This document shows positions 6,311 to 9,290 of a DNA stretch of 9,290 bases, piece by piece. The notes under the pieces are model-generated. The model was not told the DNA's origin. It did not search any database and was given only the letters and a program-made list of their open reading frames with translations. A program made the position numbers and the translations under genes. This stretch comes from M3007 sp044347755. GTDB lineage: Bacteria; Bacteroidota; Bacteroidia; Chitinophagales; Saprospiraceae. The DNA is taken from assembly GCA_044347755.1 (NCBI GenBank), contig JBIKUE010000157.1, forward strand, positions 1 to 9,290. Direction: 5' to 3'. How positions within the stretch are numbered: the first letter of the stretch is position 1; every line of letters starts with the position of its first letter.

Positions 6311-7234
6311 ATGGCCCGTCGTAATGCTTCACCTTCTTCAGGTGGTTTTTTCTTTAAAACCGGCCTCTTTGCCGCTTTAGCCGGCCTGGCTTATTTTTTA
6401 TTCAACCAGTTTGGCGGGAAGAAAGCAGGCGAGCCCATCGATGAAAAGCCTCCAATTGTGCTGGAGGATAAATCAGCCCCGAAATCTGAGGTGTCTGACG
6501 ACAGCACCTTTGTGACGCTGGAAATGCTCCCGGCATCCAAAGCAGAAACCGTGTTGCATACATGGTTTGCCCTCGGTTACAACGAAGACCACGAGCAGGC
6601 GGAATGGGTAGCTTACGAGCTCACCCGTGCCCGCCTGAACGAAAACTGGGCAGAGCGCCCCAATAGTTTCCGGCCTGATCCGGATGTACGAACCGAAAGC
6701 GCAACACCCCGAGACTATTCCTCCAGTGGATATGACAAGGGGCACCTTTGTCCGGCTGCCGATATGGCTTTTGACGCCCGGGCTATTGATGAAACCTTTT
6801 ACATGAGCAATATCAGCCCGCAACGCGCCCCGTTCAACATGGGCATCTGGCGCGAACTGGAAGAACTTACCCGCGATTGGGCCCGTAAGTTCAAGCAAGT
6901 GTATGTTGTTACCGGTCCGGTGTTAACCCAAGGCAGCCTTGGTCAGATTGGTTTCAGTAAAGTTACAGTACCGGGATCGTTCTATAAGGTATTACTGGCT
7001 CCGGATCAGCAACGGGCTATAGGCTTCATCATTCCCAATCAGATGAGCGAACAGCCTGTTATGACCTATGCCTGTTCCATTGATGAAGTAGAAGAAGCCA
7101 CTGGCATCAATTTTTTTCCCAAATTATTGAGTGGTTTGGGGGAAGAACTGGAGGCTTCGCTGGACAAGGATGCCTGGCCTGTGAACCAAAACAGGCAAAA
7201 CCAACGGGTAAAACAATGGAATATCCGCAGATAA
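6311..7234 (+). CDS. Membrane-anchored DNA/RNA non-specific endonuclease
   Basis: This 307-aa protein belongs to the beta-beta-alpha-metal (NucA/NUC1, Serratia nuclease) family, which cleaves single- and double-stranded DNA and RNA using Mg2+. A short basic N-terminus (MARR) and one hydrophobic segment at about 13-33 form a signal anchor. A low-complexity linker runs to about 65, and the nuclease domain occupies about 80-285. The active-site motif is SGYDKGHLCPAADM at 139-152, a DRGH variant with H145 as the expected general base. It is followed by MSNISPQRAPFNMGIWRELE at 165-184, with N176 as the expected metal ligand. VVTGPVL at 199-205 and the FYKVLLAP strand at 224-231 also fit. The nuclease should lie outside the inner membrane, where it could degrade external nucleic acid for nutrients or serve in competition. 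No immunity gene is next to it. It has its own promoter and is followed after 58 bp by gldD. Confidence 0.92.
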   Translation: MARRNASPSSGGFFFKTGLFAALAGLAYFLFNQFGGKKAGEPIDEKPPIVLEDKSAPKSEVSDDSTFVTLEMLPASKAETVLHTWFALGYNEDHEQAEWVAYELTRARLNENWAERPNSFRPDPDVRTESATPRDYSSSGYDKGHLCPAADMAFDARAIDETFYMSNISPQRAPFNMGIWRELEELTRDWARKFKQVYVVTGPVLTQGSLGQIGFSKVTVPGSFYKVLLAPDQQRAIGFIIPNQMSEQPVMTYACSIDEVEEATGINFFPKLLSGLGEELEASLDKDAWPVNQNRQNQRVKQWNIRR

Positions 7235-7258
7235 TATACGCCTGACAAACGGAGCGCG

Positions 7259-7266
7259 TACCTTTG
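7259..7266 (+). promoter_or_regulatory. Putative -7 box for gldD
   Basis: TACCTTTG is identical to the boxes of ugd and the endonuclease gene and lies 26 bp before the gldD start, implying a leader of about 20 nt. No TTG occurs at the -33 distance, so it may be weak or assisted by readthrough from the endonuclease gene. Confidence 0.45.
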
Positions 7267-7292
7267 CACGTTCTAACCGGCAAAAAGCGTAC

Positions 7293-7886
7293 ATGATCAA
7301 GTCATTTCTTCCATTTGTTGTGCTGCTAATCCTGCTCACAGCTTGTAACGATTATACCCCAGTGCCCAAACCTCGCGCCTATCCGCGCGTGATGTACCCG
7401 GAAAAGGCCTATAAACCTTTTGAAGAAGGATATTGCCAATTTACATTTGAGCAACCCGCTTATGCCAAAATTGAGCAAGATTCCTCCTATTTTGATGAAA
7501 AACCCCGGGATCAATGTTGGTTCAATATCTCAGTACCTCAACTAAATGCCAAGATCTACTGCAGCTATTACCCCATCAACACCCGATCGGATTTTGATAA
7601 ATTTGTGGCCGATGCTTTTGAAATGACTAACAAGCACACGGTAAAAGCCACCTATATCGATGAACAACCGGTGCATCGCCCGGCAGACCGGGTCCATGGT
7701 ATGGTATTTAATGTGGAAGGACCGGCAGCGTCATCTTATCAGTTTTTCCTCACGGATTCCACCCGAAATTTTGTGCGCGGAGCCTTGTACTTCAATACAG
7801 TGGCACGCCCGGACTCTCTGGCGCCGGTGGTGGCCTTTATGCGGGAGGATCTCGATCACATGATTAAAACCCTGAAGTGGAAGTAA
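7293..7886 (+). CDS. gldD: Gliding motility lipoprotein GldD
   Basis: This 197-aa lipoprotein has a short signal peptide ending in the lipobox LTAC, with the acylated cysteine C18. The mature start CNDYTPVPKPRAYPR is followed by YP...Y..F...C.F.FE at about 35-55, DQCWFNISVPQLNAKIYCSY near 73-92, then MTNKHTVKA and QFFLTDSTRNFVRGALYF. Together these are diagnostic of GldD. GldD is needed for gliding motility and function of the type IX secretion apparatus in Flavobacterium johnsoniae; its exact biochemical role is not settled. Length is normal. In many Bacteroidota gldD adjoins gldE, but here its upstream neighbour is a nuclease and its downstream neighbour a TPR protein. The downstream gene starts 85 bp later on the same strand without a clear promoter and is probably cotranscribed. 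Confidence 0.93.
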   Translation: MIKSFLPFVVLLILLTACNDYTPVPKPRAYPRVMYPEKAYKPFEEGYCQFTFEQPAYAKIEQDSSYFDEKPRDQCWFNISVPQLNAKIYCSYYPINTRSDFDKFVADAFEMTNKHTVKATYIDEQPVHRPADRVHGMVFNVEGPAASSYQFFLTDSTRNFVRGALYFNTVARPDSLAPVVAFMREDLDHMIKTLKWK

Positions 7887-7948
7887 TAGGTTTAACCTCC
7901 CAACCATTTACCTCTTTTCCGGTGTCCTTATACCATCTGCAATCAATC

Positions 7949-7960
7949 GGTTGTACAACC
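7949..7960. other. 12-bp perfect palindrome in the gldD-TPR gap
   Basis: GGTTGTACAACC is a perfect palindrome 12 bases before the TPR gene ATG and is followed by TTTTCT. It could be an operator or a small hairpin near the ribosome-binding region. It is too short to be a convincing terminator. It also contains the TTG at 7951 that would be the alternative start of the TPR gene. Confidence 0.4.
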
Positions 7961-7971
7961 TTTTCTATAAA

Positions 7972-9009
7972 ATGCTCTCTCGCAAAATCATACTCGCTGT
8001 TATTGGTCTGGCCGTGATTGGACTGGCTGTTTGGTACTTTATGCCTGAAAAAAAGGCAGAGCCCCTTTCTCAGGCCGCTCAGCAACTTCAATCCGACCCT
8101 GAACTGGCCAGGCTTACAGAAGCTCTGGAGAAAGACCCCAATAATGATACGCTTCTTTATCTGCGGGCAAGTACCTATTACAAACTGGATGCTTTTGATG
8201 AAGCGATGGCCGATCTGGAAAAAGCCATGCGCATTGACTCCATGCAGCCTTTCCATTATCATTTGCTGGCAGATGTATTGCTGGATTATGCACGGCCTAA
8301 TGATTCCAAACGCGCCATTGAAGTACTTAAACTGGCAGCCCAGCGCTTTCCCGATCGGATTCCAACGCTGTTAAAACTCAGTGAATTTCAACTGATTGTG
8401 AAAAAACATGGTGATGCGCTGATTACCCTGGACAAGATCCTGCAGCGCGACCCGCAAAATGCAGAAGCCTTTTACATGGCAGGTCGGGTAGCACTGGATA
8501 AAGGGGATACCACAAGCGCCATTGGATCTTTGCAGAAATCCGTGCGGATCGATCCGGAAAACGCAGATGCCTGGTTTTTTCTGGGCCGGATTTTCGGTAA
8601 CCGCAACAATAGCCTGGCCTTACAGTACTACGACAATGCCCTTAAGGTAGACTCTACCTATCTGGAAGCCGCAGAGTTTAAAGCCGTCTTTTACAAAACT
8701 AATGGGGAATACGACAAAGCCTTTGCAATCTACCGGGATCTCCTGCTCCGTGACCCGGATTATGCCAATGCCTATTTTGATATGGGTATCATCTACCTGG
8801 AACTGGATTCTCTGTCCAAGGCTTATGACAACTTCAATATTGCCACTAAAGTGGATCCTATCTTCGTAAAAGCCTATTATTACCGTGGTGTTGCTTCGGA
8901 AAAAATGGGCAACAAAGAGGCCGCCCTTGCCGACTATAAACAAGCCAGCGGAATGGCGCCCGAATTCCAGGATGCCCAGGAAGCCAAAACCCGTTTGGAA
9001 CGCAGGTAG
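7972..9009 (+). CDS. Membrane-anchored TPR repeat protein
   Basis: This 345-aa protein starts with one hydrophobic helix at residues 5-23 (KIILAVIGLAVIGLAVWYF), acting as signal anchor or uncleaved signal. About eight consecutive tetratricopeptide repeats fill residues 35-340. Typical repeats are seen in LYLRASTYYKLDAFDEAMAD, AFYMAGRVALDKGDTTSAIG, AWFFLGRIFGNRNNSLALQY and AYYYRGVASEKMGNKEAALA, each followed by an x-DP phrase. TPRs bind proteins, so it is probably a periplasmic scaffold; its position behind gldD suggests, but does not prove, a link to gliding or type IX secretion. The ATG at 7972 is chosen over the TTG at 7951, which lies in a palindrome and adds polar residues before the helix. 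The final codons GAA CGC AGG TAG are themselves part of the first unit of a downstream repeat array, so the C-terminus ERR may be repeat-derived. Confidence 0.9.
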   Translation: MLSRKIILAVIGLAVIGLAVWYFMPEKKAEPLSQAAQQLQSDPELARLTEALEKDPNNDTLLYLRASTYYKLDAFDEAMADLEKAMRIDSMQPFHYHLLADVLLDYARPNDSKRAIEVLKLAAQRFPDRIPTLLKLSEFQLIVKKHGDALITLDKILQRDPQNAEAFYMAGRVALDKGDTTSAIGSLQKSVRIDPENADAWFFLGRIFGNRNNSLALQYYDNALKVDSTYLEAAEFKAVFYKTNGEYDKAFAIYRDLLLRDPDYANAYFDMGIIYLELDSLSKAYDNFNIATKVDPIFVKAYYYRGVASEKMGNKEAALADYKQASGMAPEFQDAQEAKTRLERR

Positions 9010-9095
9010 GAACGCGGGTGGGGAACGCGGGTGGGGAACGCGGGTTAGAACGCGGATTTTTTTGGAACGCGGATGACGCGGATGACGCGGATTTT
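8997..9095 (+). repeat. GGAACGCGG phrase array overlapping the TPR gene end
   Basis: The array starts inside the gene with GGAACGCAGGTA (8997-9008). Three 13-bp units follow: GGAACGCGGGTGG, GGAACGCGGGTGG and GGAACGCGGGTTA (9009-9047). Next come GAACGCGGA plus seven T, and GGAACGCGGA followed by two TGACGCGGA words and a T-run (9064-9095). This last segment is an exact reverse complement of the repeat units at 9180-9290. The TPR stop codon lies within the array. Confidence 0.9.
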
Positions 9096-9098
9096 TCT

Positions 9099-9119
9099 GC
9101 TGCCTTCGGCAGCCTTTTT
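9099..9119 (+). terminator. Rho-independent terminator after the TPR gene
   Basis: GCTGCC, loop TTC and GGCAGC form a perfect 6-bp GC-rich stem followed by C and five T. It lies 90 bp after the TPR stop and should end the gldD-TPR transcript. Confidence 0.7.
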
Positions 9120-9152
9120 AGGTGAATTTGAGATTTTAAACTTTTTTACCGC

Positions 9153-9175
9153 AAAATTGCCGAAGGCAATTTTTT
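9153..9175. terminator. Second hairpin terminator, probably for a convergent gene beyond the window
   Basis: AAAATTGCC, loop GAA and GGCAATTTT form a perfect 9-bp stem flanked by A on the left and T on the right, so it could work in both directions. Its core TGCCGAAGGCA is the reverse complement of the core of the terminator at 9099-9119. This fits it serving a minus-strand gene to the right of the window. Confidence 0.6.
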
Positions 9176-9179
9176 AAAA

Positions 9180-9290
9180 TCCGCGTCATCCGCGTCATCC
9201 GCGTTCCAAAAAAATCCGCGTCATCCGCGTCATCCGCGTTCCAAAAAAAATCCGCGTCATCCGCGTCATCCGCGTTCCAAAAAAATCCGC
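9180..9290 (-). repeat. Tandem 35-36-bp units, inverted relative to 9064-9095
   Basis: Three full units (9180-9214, 9215-9250, 9251-9285) and the start of a fourth at the window edge. Each contains two TCCGCGTCA 9-mers, TCCGCGTTCC and a run of seven or eight A. Only the A-run length varies. Read on the minus strand they begin GGAACGCGG, as does the array behind the TPR gene. The array continues past the window. Confidence 0.93.

Noticed and set aside
6734..6775. DKGH in place of DRGH as a sign of a dead nuclease
   Set aside because: The lysine variant occurs in active-looking Bacteroidota members of the family, and the catalytic His and metal-binding Asn are both present.
6311..7234. Nuclease as a toxin of an interbacterial competition system
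   Set aside because: There is no immunity-like gene next to it, no secretion-targeting domain, and its N-terminal anchor fits a housekeeping surface nuclease.

Overview
The window comes from a member of the Bacteroidota, most likely a Saprospiria-type organism (Lewinella/Haliscomenobacter relatives). The taxon is inferred from a clear gliding-motility lipoprotein GldD, several Bacteroidota-type -7 promoter boxes (TAnnTTTG) placed shortly upstream of genes, and the lack of obvious Shine-Dalgarno sequences. No phage, insertion sequence, CRISPR array or RNA gene is visible.

Layout. A CoA-binding protein fragment (minus, cut by the left edge) diverges from dcd (dCTP deaminase, plus). Dcd converges on an OmpA-family outer-membrane/peptidoglycan-binding protein (minus). 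That gene diverges from ugd (UDP-glucose 6-dehydrogenase, plus). A 472-bp gene-free stretch follows, with a terminator and a six-copy 30-bp tandem array. Next is an unrecognised single-pass membrane protein (plus), which converges on a secreted thioredoxin-fold protein with a helical C-terminus (minus). That gene diverges from a membrane-anchored DNA/RNA non-specific endonuclease (plus), followed by gldD (plus) and a membrane-anchored TPR protein (plus). The window ends in a large palindromic repeat region with two hairpin terminators.

The genes are mostly single-gene units with their own promoters. Only gldD and the TPR gene look cotranscribed. The themes are cell envelope (OmpA-like, Ugd, GldD, thioredoxin-fold and TPR proteins) plus nucleotide metabolism (Dcd); no single pathway ties them together.

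The most unusual content lies between the genes. Four intergenic regions carry short 'phrase' repeats, a different phrase in each, usually with a 9-bp sub-period. They abut or include the start or stop codon of the neighbouring gene, and three of the four regions hold the phrase in inverted orientation on both sides. In every case the strand read outward from the gene is rich in G and poor in C. The array before the unknown membrane protein ends in a run of nine C, and loss of one C would join the array's open frame to the gene.
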